NCBI GenBank assembly: GCA_964647625.1
Contig: CAZYHZ010000006.1
Coordinates: 1-64,000 of the forward strand
Origin: DASRJG01 sp964647625
Lineage (GTDB): Bacteria; Acidobacteriota; Polarisedimenticolia; Polarisedimenticolales; DASRJG01
Reading direction: 5' to 3'
DNA: 64,000 bases
The position numbers were made by a program, and so were the translations under genes. The stretch's first letter is position 1, and the number at the start of each line of letters is the position of its first letter. Positions 1 to 8,562 of the stretch are shown here, one piece after another. The notes beneath the pieces are model-generated. The model made no database searches, had not been told where the DNA came from, and was given only the letters and a program-made list of their open reading frames with translations.

Positions 1-47
1 GACTGTCCCCTATTCCCTTTGTAAGAAAAAGACGAATGTCCCCTTTT
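1..47. repeat. Partial GGGGACA-family hairpin element at window edge
   Basis: The sequence contains GACTGTCCCC, then TTTGTAAGAAAAAGACGAAT followed by TGTCCCC. The second block matches the inner part of the large inverted repeat at 53868-54037 with one base difference in its core, so it belongs to the same dispersed family. It lies a few bases downstream of the mutS2 stop codon. The left part is cut by the window edge, so the full hairpin cannot be drawn. Confidence 0.75.
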
Positions 48-52
48 GGGTG

Positions 53-2470
53 CTAAGCCAGCGTGACGATCGTGGCGCCGTCGCCGCCTTCGTTCTGGGC
101 GCCGGCGCGGAACGACGCGGCTTGGGGATGGCTCTTCAAGTGGGCCCGCACGGCTTGACGGAGGCGGCCGGTTCCGTGACCGTGGACGATCCGCACCTCG
201 GTGCGCGCCATACGCGTCGAGGCGTCGAGGAAACGGTCGACCGCGGGCAGCGCTTCGTCCACCGTCATGCCGAGAAGATGTAATTCGACGGGAACGGAAT
301 CGACCTCCGCATCCGGGCCGCGCGAACGAGATGCCGCCGCGAGCGCGGCCAGACGCGAAGCTTTCGAAGGCGTCGCCGGCTTCGGCGCATCGAGGGTGTC
401 CGGAGCGGTGAGATCCCCCCTCGCCACCGTGAACGTCGCGGCGCCCATGCGCACTTCGACGCGCTCGCCTCTCACGCTCACGATCTCTCCCTCGCGATCG
501 AGCGAGACGATCCGTACGCGCGCTCCGGGCGCGATCGTGAACGGGGCGGCGATCCGCTTCGGTGTCGGTGCGAGGCGCTCGCGCTTTTCCGCCGCGAGCG
601 CACGAAGGCGCGACTCGGCCTGAACGTGGGAGCGCTCGACCTTCGCCCGCTCCCTGTCGTCGCGAATCTTTTGAAGCTCTTTCTTCGACGTCTCGCGGAA
701 CTCCCGCAGGGCCGTGGTCAACGCCTCGCCGGCCTCTTCGCGATGACGGGTCCTCTGCTCTTCGGCGCGGAACGCGAGACGCTTGCGCTCGTCGTCCAGG
801 GCGGCCTTGTCGGCGGTCAGAGCGCTCACGCGCGCTTCGGCGTCGGCGGTCGCATCGCGCAAGCGGGCCATCGTGCGCTCCCAATCGATGCCGTGGCGCC
901 CGGCAAGGTCCCGTGCGCGCGCGATGACGGCGGCGTCGAGGCCGAGGCGCGCTGCGATCTCGATCCCGGCGGAGGCACCTGCGACGCCCGAGATCACGCG
1001 GTAGGTCGGTTGCAGGGTCGCCTCGTCGAACTCCATCGCGGCGCTCGCGACCCGCGGATCGTCGAACGCCCACGACTTGAGCGCGGCGTGATGCGTGGTC
1101 GCGATCGCCGTGACGCCGAGGTCGAGCAACCTCTCGAGGACCGCCTGGCCGAGCGCGGCGCCCTCCCCCGGCTCGGTGCCCGTCCCGATCTCGTCGAACA
1201 GAAACAGCGCCGGCGGATGCGCGTCGTCGATGTCCTCCGCGATCGCCCGGACGTGTGCCGAGAACGTGGAGAGGTCGGCGTCGATCGACTGATGGTCGCC
1301 GATGTCCGCGCGGAGCTGCCGGAACACCGGGAGCATCGCCCGCCGCGATGCGACCGGCAGACCGCACTGCGCCATCAGGCAGGCGAGCCCGGCGGTCTTG
1401 AGCGCGACGGTCTTGCCACCGGTGTTCGGCCCGGAGATCACGAGCACCGCCGCCTCGTCGATCTCGATCGACACCGGAACGCACCGGCGGCGCTGCTCCT
1501 TCAACCGCCGGTCGAGCAGCGGGTGGCGCGCGTCGATGAGACGAAGCGCGCCCTCGGCGGGGAACTCGGGACGGCACCCTTCGATGGCCGCCGCGAAGGA
1601 CGCGCGCGCCTGGAGCGTGTCCGCCCGCGCGAGGCGTTCGATCGCGACCTCGATCGCGGGAAGCTCCTCGCGAAACCGGTCGCAGAATCCGCGGATCACG
1701 CGCTCGCGCTCGGCGGCTTCCTGGTCGGCCAGGCGGACCAGCTCGTTGTTGAGGGCGACCGATTCGATCGGCTCGACGAAGAGAGTCTGTCCCGAAGACG
1801 ACGCGGCGTGGACGATGCCCTCGACCGGCCGCGGCGCGTCGGCGCGCACGGGGATGACGAACCGGCCGTTCCTCTGGGTCACGAACTCGTCGCGGATCAC
1901 CGACCCCGCGGACGGATCGTTGACGAAGGATTCGAGCTGGCGGCGCAGCCTTTCGCCGGTCTTCGCGATCGCGAGGCGGATCCGCCGGAGCTCGGCGGAA
2001 GCGGCGTCTTCGAGCGTCCCGTCGGGGGCGATGCTCGCGACCACGCGGGCGGCGATCGGCGAGGCGTCGGAGATCGAGCGCCCCAGCTCCCGCAGGGACG
2101 GAAACGCCGCCGGATCCAGCGCCGAAAGCTGCCGGCGCAGGTCCCCCGCGGCCAGGAGCGCGCTGCCGAGGTCGCGCAGCGGCACCGGATCGACGACGAG
2201 ATCGGTCACGCGTAGCCCGATGAGCGCCGGCTCGGGGTCCGGCAGGCGCGCCGGGATCAGCGCTCCAATTTCCTCCCGGTGGACGCGCGCCTCGTGAACG
2301 GCGGCGTGCTCGGCTTCGAGCGCCTCCCGGGCCGTTGACGGCTGAAGCCCGAGGATGCGCGCGCGGCCCGGCGCCATCGCCGCGAACGATGCGGCATAGG
2401 CAAGCACGGAGTCGAGCTCGAGGGCTTCCCTCGAGGCTCCGTCCAGATCGAAGGCGTCCGGTTGGCTCAT
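53..2470 (-). CDS. mutS2: Endonuclease MutS2
   Basis: This is an 805-residue MutS2, the MutS paralogue that lacks the mismatch-binding domain. It is known for acting on branched DNA to limit recombination and, in Bacillus, for rescuing collided ribosomes. The core and clamp regions are followed by a Walker A motif GPNTGGKT at about residue 346. The C-terminal Smr nuclease domain starts near residue 728 and shows LHLLG and HGHGTGRLR. The usual Smr LDLRG is LHLLG here, so nuclease activity is not certain. The ATG overlaps the pgsA stop as ATGA, which fixes the start. A hairpin repeat follows the stop codon directly. Length is normal for the family (about 780). Confidence 0.95.
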   Translation of the reverse strand: MSQPDAFDLDGASREALELDSVLAYAASFAAMAPGRARILGLQPSTAREALEAEHAAVHEARVHREEIGALIPARLPDPEPALIGLRVTDLVVDPVPLRDLGSALLAAGDLRRQLSALDPAAFPSLRELGRSISDASPIAARVVASIAPDGTLEDAASAELRRIRLAIAKTGERLRRQLESFVNDPSAGSVIRDEFVTQRNGRFVIPVRADAPRPVEGIVHAASSSGQTLFVEPIESVALNNELVRLADQEAAERERVIRGFCDRFREELPAIEVAIERLARADTLQARASFAAAIEGCRPEFPAEGALRLIDARHPLLDRRLKEQRRRCVPVSIEIDEAAVLVISGPNTGGKTVALKTAGLACLMAQCGLPVASRRAMLPVFRQLRADIGDHQSIDADLSTFSAHVRAIAEDIDDAHPPALFLFDEIGTGTEPGEGAALGQAVLERLLDLGVTAIATTHHAALKSWAFDDPRVASAAMEFDEATLQPTYRVISGVAGASAGIEIAARLGLDAAVIARARDLAGRHGIDWERTMARLRDATADAEARVSALTADKAALDDERKRLAFRAEEQRTRHREEAGEALTTALREFRETSKKELQKIRDDRERAKVERSHVQAESRLRALAAEKRERLAPTPKRIAAPFTIAPGARVRIVSLDREGEIVSVRGERVEVRMGAATFTVARGDLTAPDTLDAPKPATPSKASRLAALAAASRSRGPDAEVDSVPVELHLLGMTVDEALPAVDRFLDASTRMARTEVRIVHGHGTGRLRQAVRAHLKSHPQAASFRAGAQNEGGDGATIVTLA

Positions 2471-3084
2471 GAGACGGCGTGATCCGAGCCCTTCTCCCGG
2501 ATCTGGAGGATGGTCCGCCAGAGGTAGTGGAAGCCCGAGATCAGGATCAAGACGAGCGTCAGGTCGATCGCGACGGTCACGATCGGATGCGTCCGCTTCA
2601 GGGCGTTGCACAGCAGGATGATGCCGGTCGTGACGAGCTCGGTTCCGGTCGTGATCTTCCCGAGGATCGACGGGCGGAACTGCGTCTGCCCGTAAGCCAG
2701 GTTGAGCATGAGCGAGATCGCGACGATCAGCACATCGCGGCTGATCACCAGGATCGTCAGCCCGATCGGGATCCGGTTGGTCATCGGGATCGTCTGGAAG
2801 AGGTTCGGGTAGCGCGTCATGAGGATGAACGCCGCGGTCAGGAGGAGCTTGTCGGCGGCGGGATCGAGGAACGCCCCGAGCTTCGTCCGCTGGCGGAACA
2901 CCCGCGCGACCAACCCGTCGAGCAGATCGGTCACGCCGGCGGCGATGAAGATCCCCAGCGCGAGCCCGAATCGCGCCTCGAGAACCGCGAGGATGAAAAA
3001 CGGCACGGCGACCAGGCGAAGGAACGTCAGCTGGTTCGCCAGCGTGAGGTGGCCGACACGATCCTTGAGATTCCCGGGCTCCAT
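2467..3084 (-). CDS. pgsA: CDP-alcohol phosphatidyltransferase (PgsA-like)
   Basis: This 205-residue integral membrane enzyme probably makes phosphatidylglycerol phosphate from CDP-diacylglycerol and glycerol-3-phosphate. The complete family signature is visible: D56-G57-x2-A60-R61-x8-G70-x3-D74-x3-D78, which binds the metal and CDP-alcohol. Several hydrophobic helices surround it (about residues 20-50, 80-100, 110-135 and 150-195). It is the promoter-proximal gene of a two-gene unit with mutS2, overlapping by four bases. The glycerol phosphate substrate is inferred from overall similarity to PgsA; another CDP-alcohol acceptor cannot be excluded by sequence alone. Confidence 0.88.
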   Translation of the reverse strand: MEPGNLKDRVGHLTLANQLTFLRLVAVPFFILAVLEARFGLALGIFIAAGVTDLLDGLVARVFRQRTKLGAFLDPAADKLLLTAAFILMTRYPNLFQTIPMTNRIPIGLTILVISRDVLIVAISLMLNLAYGQTQFRPSILGKITTGTELVTTGIILLCNALKRTHPIVTVAIDLTLVLILISGFHYLWRTILQIREKGSDHAVS

Positions 3085-3099
3085 GGCGATCCACGCTTA

Positions 3100-3121
3100 T
3101 AGGGGAGCCCCCTTTTTTTCG
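3100..3121. repeat. Possible solo arm of the GGGGACA hairpin family
   Basis: TAGGGGAGCCCCC followed by seven T and CG closely resembles the left arm of the palindrome at 41467-41533 (TAGGGGACACTCC, eight T, CG). It lies in the leader just upstream of pgsA. There is no second arm nearby, so it may be a decayed element or a chance match. The rest of the 162-base pgsA/pilT divergent region shows no clear promoter to me. Confidence 0.35.
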
Positions 3122-3246
3122 CAAGGAACCCGCGGCCCGGAAGCCCGCCGCTTGCCTCTGGGGAGTGCGGGAGCCATGTTCCAGAGAGGCCGGGACGGGG
3201 GTTCTCGGCCGGCGAGGGGACCATCTCCCACGACTTAGAGGATCCG

Positions 3247-4686
3247 ATGAACATCGACGAGCTGCTGCGGTTCATGGTGCAGCAGGAAGCGAGCGACCTG
3301 CATCTCAAGCCGATGCGGCCGCCGCTCCTGCGCCTCAAGGGGAAGCTGCTCCCCCTCAAGACCGACCCCCTCCATCCCGACCTGCTCAAGGAGATGCTGG
3401 GCGGGCTGCTCAACGACCGGATGAAAGCGCGGCTCGAGGAGCACTCGGCGGTGGATTTCGGGCACTCGGTGCCCGGTATCTCCCGGTTTCGCGCCTCGGT
3501 GTTCATGCAGCGCGGAACGCTCTCGGCGGTCTTCCGCCGCGTGCCGTTCGAGTTCCCGTCGCTCGAGGACTGGGGCCTCCCCCCGGCGCTCGTCGAGCTG
3601 ACGAACGTCCCGCAAGGCCTCGTGCTGATCACGGGTCCCACCGGCGCCGGGAAGTCCTCGACGCTCGCCGCGATGATGCGCATGATCATCGACTCGCGCC
3701 TCGTGCACCTCGTGACGATCGAGGACCCGATCGAGTTCCTGTTGAACGACAACCTCGGCGCGGTCACCCAGCGCGAGGTCGGCACCGACACGCCCGGGTT
3801 CGCGCTCGCGCTGCACAACGCCCTACGCCAGGATCCGGACGTGATCATGGTCGGCGAGATGCGCGACCTCCAGACCATCCAGACCGTGTTGACCGCCGCG
3901 GAAACCGGCCACGTCGTGTACTCGACCGTCCACACGAACAGCGCAGCGCAGACGATCGACAGGATCATCGACCTGTTCCCCGAATCCCATCACCGGCAGG
4001 TCCGGCAGCAGCTCGCGACGGTCCTCCAGGGGATCGTCTCGCTGAAGCTGGTCGAGCGCGCCGACGGCAAGGGCCTGATCGCCGCCGTCGAGATCCTCAG
4101 GCACTCGCCGCGGGTGGCGAAGCTGATCATGGACGGCAGCCTCGAGGCGCTCGAAGAGGAGATCGAAAGCTCGGTCTCCTACCACAAGATGCAATCGTTG
4201 AATCAGTCGCTGGCGGCCCTCGTCCTTCGCGGCGCCGTCACGCGCGAGACCGCGATGGCGGTCGCCCCCCGCCCGGGCGATCTCGACCTCATGCTCCGGA
4301 AGTTCACGTTCCCAGCCGACAATCCGCACGCGATGGACGGAGAGACCATGGCCGAACCCTTGAGTGATTTCTCGAAGATCGTCGAGCTCCAGGAGATCAA
4401 GAAGCTCTACGACGACCTGCAAGAGCGCTTCCACCGCGAGCTCGCCGAGCGGGACGACGAGATCGCGCGCCTGCGCGAGGATCAGCTCCAGAGCGGCCCG
4501 CCGGCGTCCCAGTCGGAAACCGAGGCCCTGCGCTCGGAGGTCGACCGGCTCAACAAGCAGGCGCAGGTCTTGCGGCAGGACTACGAGGCCAAGATCGAGC
4601 GGCTGAATGCGAGGCTGCGCGAGCAAGCCCACGCGCCGGCCCCCGCTGCTGCCGCGGACCCCGGGAAGGGCTTCTTCCGTCGATAG
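3247..4686 (+). CDS. pilT: PilT-type twitching motility ATPase with coiled-coil tail
   Basis: This 479-residue hexameric secretion ATPase powers pilus retraction. Residues 1-365 are a full PilT core: a PAS-like N-terminal domain, Walker A GPTGAGKS at 130-137, the Asp box around TIEDPIEF, Walker B (DVIMVGEMRD) and the His box (VYSTVHTN). PilT proteins usually end near residue 350-370. Here about 100 further residues follow (375-470), rich in E, R, Q and L and predicted to form a coiled coil, ending in a Gly-Phe-Phe-Arg-Arg tail. The start has a GAGGA ribosome site five bases upstream. It stands alone and diverges from pgsA, away from the pilus cluster at 28-41 kb, which is common for retraction ATPases. 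PilU is an alternative name. Confidence 0.93.
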   Translation: MNIDELLRFMVQQEASDLHLKPMRPPLLRLKGKLLPLKTDPLHPDLLKEMLGGLLNDRMKARLEEHSAVDFGHSVPGISRFRASVFMQRGTLSAVFRRVPFEFPSLEDWGLPPALVELTNVPQGLVLITGPTGAGKSSTLAAMMRMIIDSRLVHLVTIEDPIEFLLNDNLGAVTQREVGTDTPGFALALHNALRQDPDVIMVGEMRDLQTIQTVLTAAETGHVVYSTVHTNSAAQTIDRIIDLFPESHHRQVRQQLATVLQGIVSLKLVERADGKGLIAAVEILRHSPRVAKLIMDGSLEALEEEIESSVSYHKMQSLNQSLAALVLRGAVTRETAMAVAPRPGDLDLMLRKFTFPADNPHAMDGETMAEPLSDFSKIVELQEIKKLYDDLQERFHRELAERDDEIARLREDQLQSGPPASQSETEALRSEVDRLNKQAQVLRQDYEAKIERLNARLREQAHAPAPAAAADPGKGFFRR

Positions 4687-4692
4687 GCGCCG

Positions 4693-4905
4693 CTAGGCCG
4701 GTTCCGCGGGTCCGATGGTCGCGATGGCGTGCTTGAAGATCATCTGCTCGCCGTGACCGGTTTCGAGCAGGACCGTGAATTTGTCGAACGCGCGCACCCG
4801 CCCGACGAAGCGCGTCCCGTTCGTCAGCACGACGGCGACCGTCACGCGATCTTTTCTGACCCGATTGAAGAACTCGTTTTGAATGCCGCCGCTGTCATGG
4901 TCCAT
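4693..4905 (-). CDS. hfq: RNA chaperone Hfq
   Basis: This 70-residue Sm-like protein forms a hexameric ring that pairs small RNAs with mRNAs. The Sm1 motif (VTVAVVLTNGTRFVGRVRAF) is followed by Sm2 ending in FKHAIATIGP, where K58-H59 form the conserved proximal RNA-binding pair. The N-terminal helix starts IQNEFFN, a variant of the usual LQDxFLN. The natural C-terminal tail of enterobacterial Hfq is absent, as in many non-enteric species. It lies 34 bases downstream of miaA, the widespread miaA-hfq arrangement, which supports the call. It converges tightly with pilT. Confidence 0.95.
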   Translation of the reverse strand: MDHDSGGIQNEFFNRVRKDRVTVAVVLTNGTRFVGRVRAFDKFTVLLETGHGEQMIFKHAIATIGPAEPA

Positions 4906-4939
4906 CGGCGCTCCGTGGAGAACGATCGGCCGGACGAGT

Positions 4940-5899
4940 CTAGCACGGCGCCGCAGCCGGGCCGGGCGTCGCGAACGCCGTCCAGGACTCGACGATGCGC
5001 GCCTTGAGCCGCTCGACGCCGATCCCCGCGTCGAGCCAGATCAATCCCGGCTCCTTGCGAAACCATGTGCGCTGGCGCTTTGCGTACTGGCGCGTGGCAA
5101 TGGAAACGGCCTCGCGAACGGCATCGGGATCGACACCGTCCTGGAGCGCGCGGAGCACCTGACGGTAGCCGATTCCCTTGAGGGCGTTCGCCGTCTCGGG
5201 AACCCCCGCATCGAGAAGCCGCCTCACCTCTCCGGGAAGGCCCGCCGCGAAGAACCGGTCGACGCGGCCGGACAGCCGGTCCGAGAGCGCGCTTCGATCG
5301 AGGTCGATCCCGATCTTCAAGGCGGCGTACCGCTCGCCGGGCCGCGACCACGTGCCCTCGCGCGCCAGTCGCGCGCTCCAAGTCTCCTCCGGGTCGAACG
5401 CCAGCTCCAGGGCCCGCACGATCCGCTGGGCGTCGGCAGGCGCGATGCGCTCCGCGGAGACGGGGTCGAGGCTCGTGAGCAGCCGGTGGAGCCGCACCGC
5501 CCCGAATCGGTCGACCAGAGCCCGGAGACGTGCGCGGGTCCCCTCGTCCCGGGCCGGCGCGGGCACGATTCCTTTCAGGAGCGCCCTCAGGTACATCCCC
5601 GTCCCGCCGACGATCACGGGAACGCGCCCGGACGTCCGGATCGCGGCGATGGCCGCGTCGGCCTCCCGCACGTACTCGGCCGCCGAATAGTCGGATCTCG
5701 GGTCGGCGACGTCGATGAGCCAATGCCGGATGCGTTCGCGGGCGCCCGCCCCCGGCTTGGCCGTGGCGGCGTCGAGCCCGCGATAGACCTGGAGCGCGTC
5801 GCATCCCACGATCTCGCCGCCGATCGCGGAGGCGACCTCGACGGCCACTTCGGATTTGCCGGTCCCCGTCGGGCCGGCGATGACGAGGATCCGGCTCAG
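4940..5899 (-). CDS. miaA: tRNA dimethylallyltransferase MiaA, CTG start
   Basis: The enzyme transfers the dimethylallyl group to N6 of A37 in tRNAs reading UNN codons. About 319 residues show the P-loop GPTGTGKS near residue 9, the GGTGMYLRALL motif, DAQRIVRALE and GIGYRQ. No ATG, GTG or TTG lies upstream of the P-loop in frame before the previous gene. A CTG at 5899 overlaps the stop of the upstream gene as CTGA, the same four-base overlap used by its neighbours, so I take CTG as the start. The next ATG would remove the P-loop. It is followed by hfq. Confidence 0.9.
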   Translation of the reverse strand: MSRILVIAGPTGTGKSEVAVEVASAIGGEIVGCDALQVYRGLDAATAKPGAGARERIRHWLIDVADPRSDYSAAEYVREADAAIAAIRTSGRVPVIVGGTGMYLRALLKGIVPAPARDEGTRARLRALVDRFGAVRLHRLLTSLDPVSAERIAPADAQRIVRALELAFDPEETWSARLAREGTWSRPGERYAALKIGIDLDRSALSDRLSGRVDRFFAAGLPGEVRRLLDAGVPETANALKGIGYRQVLRALQDGVDPDAVREAVSIATRQYAKRQRTWFRKEPGLIWLDAGIGVERLKARIVESWTAFATPGPAAAPC

Positions 5900-6237
5900 C
5901 GCTGCTGAGCGTGGGCCCGGGGCTTCGGGTTCGTCCGCTCGCGCACCTCGTCGCGCGTCGCGTTCACCGCCGCCTGGAGATGGTCGGCGCAGTAGAGATG
6001 GCCGCGCAGGGTCCGCTTCCCGCAAACCTCGCAGCGTCCTCTCGTGAAGCCCTTCGCGAAATACGACAGCAGGCGCCCCAGGACCCCCGCCGCCAGGGCG
6101 ATCAGCCCGGCCTTCAGGCTCATCGAGGACCAGTGATCCGCGATCGCGCCTTCCATCACGTCGGTCGCGCCGGCCACCCACAGCGCCGCCGTGAGCAACA
6201 GCAAGACCGATCCGATGGTCAGAAGTCCCCTGCCCAT
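5896..6237 (-). CDS. Small membrane protein with zinc-ribbon-like motif
   Basis: I do not recognise this 113-residue protein. Residues 5-25 and about 40-65 are hydrophobic and likely cross the membrane. A short cytoplasmic tail follows with CEVC, then C and H in the spacing CxxC-x9-C-x2-H (CEVCGKRTLRGHLYCADH), which looks like a small metal-binding knuckle. The C-terminus is basic. It sits between the SPOR-SpoIID gene and miaA in the same operon and overlaps miaA by four bases. A role in regulating or anchoring something at the membrane is possible but not shown. Confidence 0.7.
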   Translation of the reverse strand: MGRGLLTIGSVLLLLTAALWVAGATDVMEGAIADHWSSMSLKAGLIALAAGVLGRLLSYFAKGFTRGRCEVCGKRTLRGHLYCADHLQAAVNATRDEVRERTNPKPRAHAQQR

Positions 6238-6291
6238 GTCGATGCCTCTCCGCGCGTCGCCGCGCCCCGAGGACCGAATATACGTTTTGGA

Positions 6292-8562
6292 TCACGGGGT
6301 GCCAGTCCGGCCGGAATCTGCTGTCGCCGGGCCCAAAGACGTGCCCGGATAGTAGTGCGAGAGGATCTGCTTGTAATCGGCTCCGCGCATCGCCATGCCG
6401 TAGGCGCCGACCTGGCACAGCCCGACGCCGTGGCCCCAGCCCTTGCCGGCGAAGACGGCCGAAGCGATGCCGCCGTCGGCGTCCCGCTGAAGCTCGATGA
6501 CCGTCAGGCTCTCCCGGAGGTCGAGGAGGTTCCTGACGTCGAACCCCTTGACCGTCGCGGTGCCGGTCGAGCCGACCACCTTCAGCTCGACGATCCGGCC
6601 GCTCTTCCCGCGTCTCTCGACGACGAGGTCCTGCAAGCGGCCGACCGGGACGCGGCGATCGACGGCGTCCTGGAGCTCGACGCCGGTCTTTCTGACCTCC
6701 CACGAGTAGACGGCGGCCGAGCGGTCGTCCGAGACGCCCTTGGCGGGTGGGCGAAGCTCGAGGAGATCGATGCGTCCGCCATGATCCTGGTGGTAGCGCA
6801 CGCGATCGCCGGGCCAGAGCTGGAGGGTGGCGACCGGATACGTCTTCTGCCCTGCCGCCGTGAATAGGCGCGCGGACGGCGAGATCGCAATGCCGGCGCT
6901 CCCCTGGCCTCGAACGACGTTGATCGTGCCGCTTCCCGTCGAGAGCACGGTCGCCTCGTCGAGGTCGAGGATCTTGTACGCGTCGCCGATGCGGGCGAGG
7001 GCGGCTGCGATGGCCCCCGCCGCCGGCGCGCGATCGAGAAGCCACCGCCCATCCGGTGCGGGGCGGAGCACGCCCTGTTGCGCGAGATACGCGAGGGCGC
7101 GGCGCTCGTCCTCGGGGAGGGCCGCCGCGCGCGGCTCGCGTAGAACCGCATCGAGGTCGGCCTCGCTCAGGAGCACGCGGGCGCGCTCGCTCCAGCCGAG
7201 GTCGCGAGTCAGCGCGAGCGCCGCCTTTCCGAGCGTCGACGGCGCGATCGGAGCGCCCTGGGGCGCGGGCCGGCCGGCGGCGCGGGCGAACCCGGCGGTC
7301 CACGCGCGCAGGGCTTCGGCATCGAGCGGCTTCGCCATTCTTGCGGCGACGGCCTCGAGCTTGGCGGAACCGAAAACGCCTGCCGTGTGGAGCCCCGTGA
7401 CATCGCGGGTCAGGTCCTCGCCGGAATCGGAGAGCACCGGAACCGGCGCGGCCCCGGAAATCTGCCGCCGCGTGCGCGCCAGCGCTTCGTCCTCGGCGCG
7501 GCACGGGACGCCGACGAGGTACGGCGCGGCCTGTTCGGGGAAGATCTCCTGCGCGTCTTCGGTGTGCCCGCCACAGGTCGCGGTGTAGAGGGCGTCGATG
7601 GGCTTTCCTTGCCACGTCGCGATCTCCCCCGTCGTCGCAGCGACCGCGCGGTCCGAGAGCGGGTGCTCGGCGGCGGCACCGCCGTACGCCTGGCAGCGCG
7701 GCGTGGCGCAGATGTCGAACCCTTCCTCGTCGAACTGTCCGGCGTTGGCGAGCGCGTAGGTCCGCGCGGCGACCGCCTGCGCCTTGAGCGCCTCGAGCTG
7801 CGGCCAGACTTCAGGACCGAGCTCGGAGGGAACGACACCCCGGAGGTAGGTCTCGAGCTCCACCCAGTCGATCGCGCGCAGCCGGCCGGAGGCGTCGACA
7901 CGGATCTCGATCGCGCCGCGGTAGGTCTTCCCCGCGAGGTCGAGGACGGCGCCTTCGGCGGGCAGCGCGACCAGGCGCGTGGATTGGGTCAGCGTGCTCT
8001 CCCACGCGGAATCGACGATGCGGATCGTGATCCCGGACGGCGCATCGGCGGACTCTTCGGCGATCCAGATCCCCTTGAACCCGCCGTCGCGCAGCTTGGA
8101 CAGGAGCGGCGCCAAACCCGTCCGCGTCTTCGACTCGCCCACGCGCACGCGCCACGATCCGCGATCCGGGAGGAATCGCACGACCGCCGGCGCACCGAGG
8201 CTTTTTTCGAGCCGCGCCTTCTCCGCGTCGGCCGCTTCAGCCGTCTGGTACGCCCCGACCTGGATGCGGAAGATCGACTCCGGCTCCCCTTCGGGGCCGC
8301 CCTGCGCGAGGACCGCGGTCTCCCCCGCAAACGAATCCTTCCACGCGGGCTTGCCCGTCGCGGGATCGATCAGACGGAACGGGCGGGCCGACTTGAGGAT
8401 CAGCCGGTGGCCGACGTCGAGCCCGACGCGGTAGAGCCGCCCCGGCGGGTTCGCCGCGGCCGCCGCGGTGCGGATCGCATCGTCGGCGGGTGCCGCGAGC
8501 GCCGCCGCCGAGACGAGGCCGCAAACGAGCGGGAAGCCGCCGAGGAGTCCTTTACGGATCAC
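6292..8562 (-). CDS. SPOR- and SpoIID/LytB-domain cell wall protein
   Basis: This 756-residue exported protein starts with a signal peptide (residues 1-24). A SPOR domain (about 97-168, beginning FRIQVGAYQTAEAAD) is followed by a SpoIID domain from about 215. SpoIID landmarks are GVVPSELGPEVWPQLEALKAQ, AARTYAL, TATCGGHTEDA and, near the C-terminus, GWGHGVGLCQVGAYGMA. SpoIID in Bacillus is a lytic transglycosylase acting on glycan strands stripped of stem peptides, and SPOR domains bind the same denuded glycans. A long insert (about residues 390-560) separates the two SpoIID conserved blocks. The GTG start overlaps folE as GTGA. It likely remodels septal or lateral peptidoglycan; the exact reaction is inferred. 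Confidence 0.88.
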   Translation of the reverse strand: MIRKGLLGGFPLVCGLVSAAALAAPADDAIRTAAAAANPPGRLYRVGLDVGHRLILKSARPFRLIDPATGKPAWKDSFAGETAVLAQGGPEGEPESIFRIQVGAYQTAEAADAEKARLEKSLGAPAVVRFLPDRGSWRVRVGESKTRTGLAPLLSKLRDGGFKGIWIAEESADAPSGITIRIVDSAWESTLTQSTRLVALPAEGAVLDLAGKTYRGAIEIRVDASGRLRAIDWVELETYLRGVVPSELGPEVWPQLEALKAQAVAARTYALANAGQFDEEGFDICATPRCQAYGGAAAEHPLSDRAVAATTGEIATWQGKPIDALYTATCGGHTEDAQEIFPEQAAPYLVGVPCRAEDEALARTRRQISGAAPVPVLSDSGEDLTRDVTGLHTAGVFGSAKLEAVAARMAKPLDAEALRAWTAGFARAAGRPAPQGAPIAPSTLGKAALALTRDLGWSERARVLLSEADLDAVLREPRAAALPEDERRALAYLAQQGVLRPAPDGRWLLDRAPAAGAIAAALARIGDAYKILDLDEATVLSTGSGTINVVRGQGSAGIAISPSARLFTAAGQKTYPVATLQLWPGDRVRYHQDHGGRIDLLELRPPAKGVSDDRSAAVYSWEVRKTGVELQDAVDRRVPVGRLQDLVVERRGKSGRIVELKVVGSTGTATVKGFDVRNLLDLRESLTVIELQRDADGGIASAVFAGKGWGHGVGLCQVGAYGMAMRGADYKQILSHYYPGTSLGPATADSGRTGTP

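Noticed and set aside
562..2297. Long rightward reading frames opposite mutS2
   Set aside because: GC-rich codon bias creates open antisense frames; compositions are Arg/Pro/Ala-rich with no domain and mutS2 covers the region.
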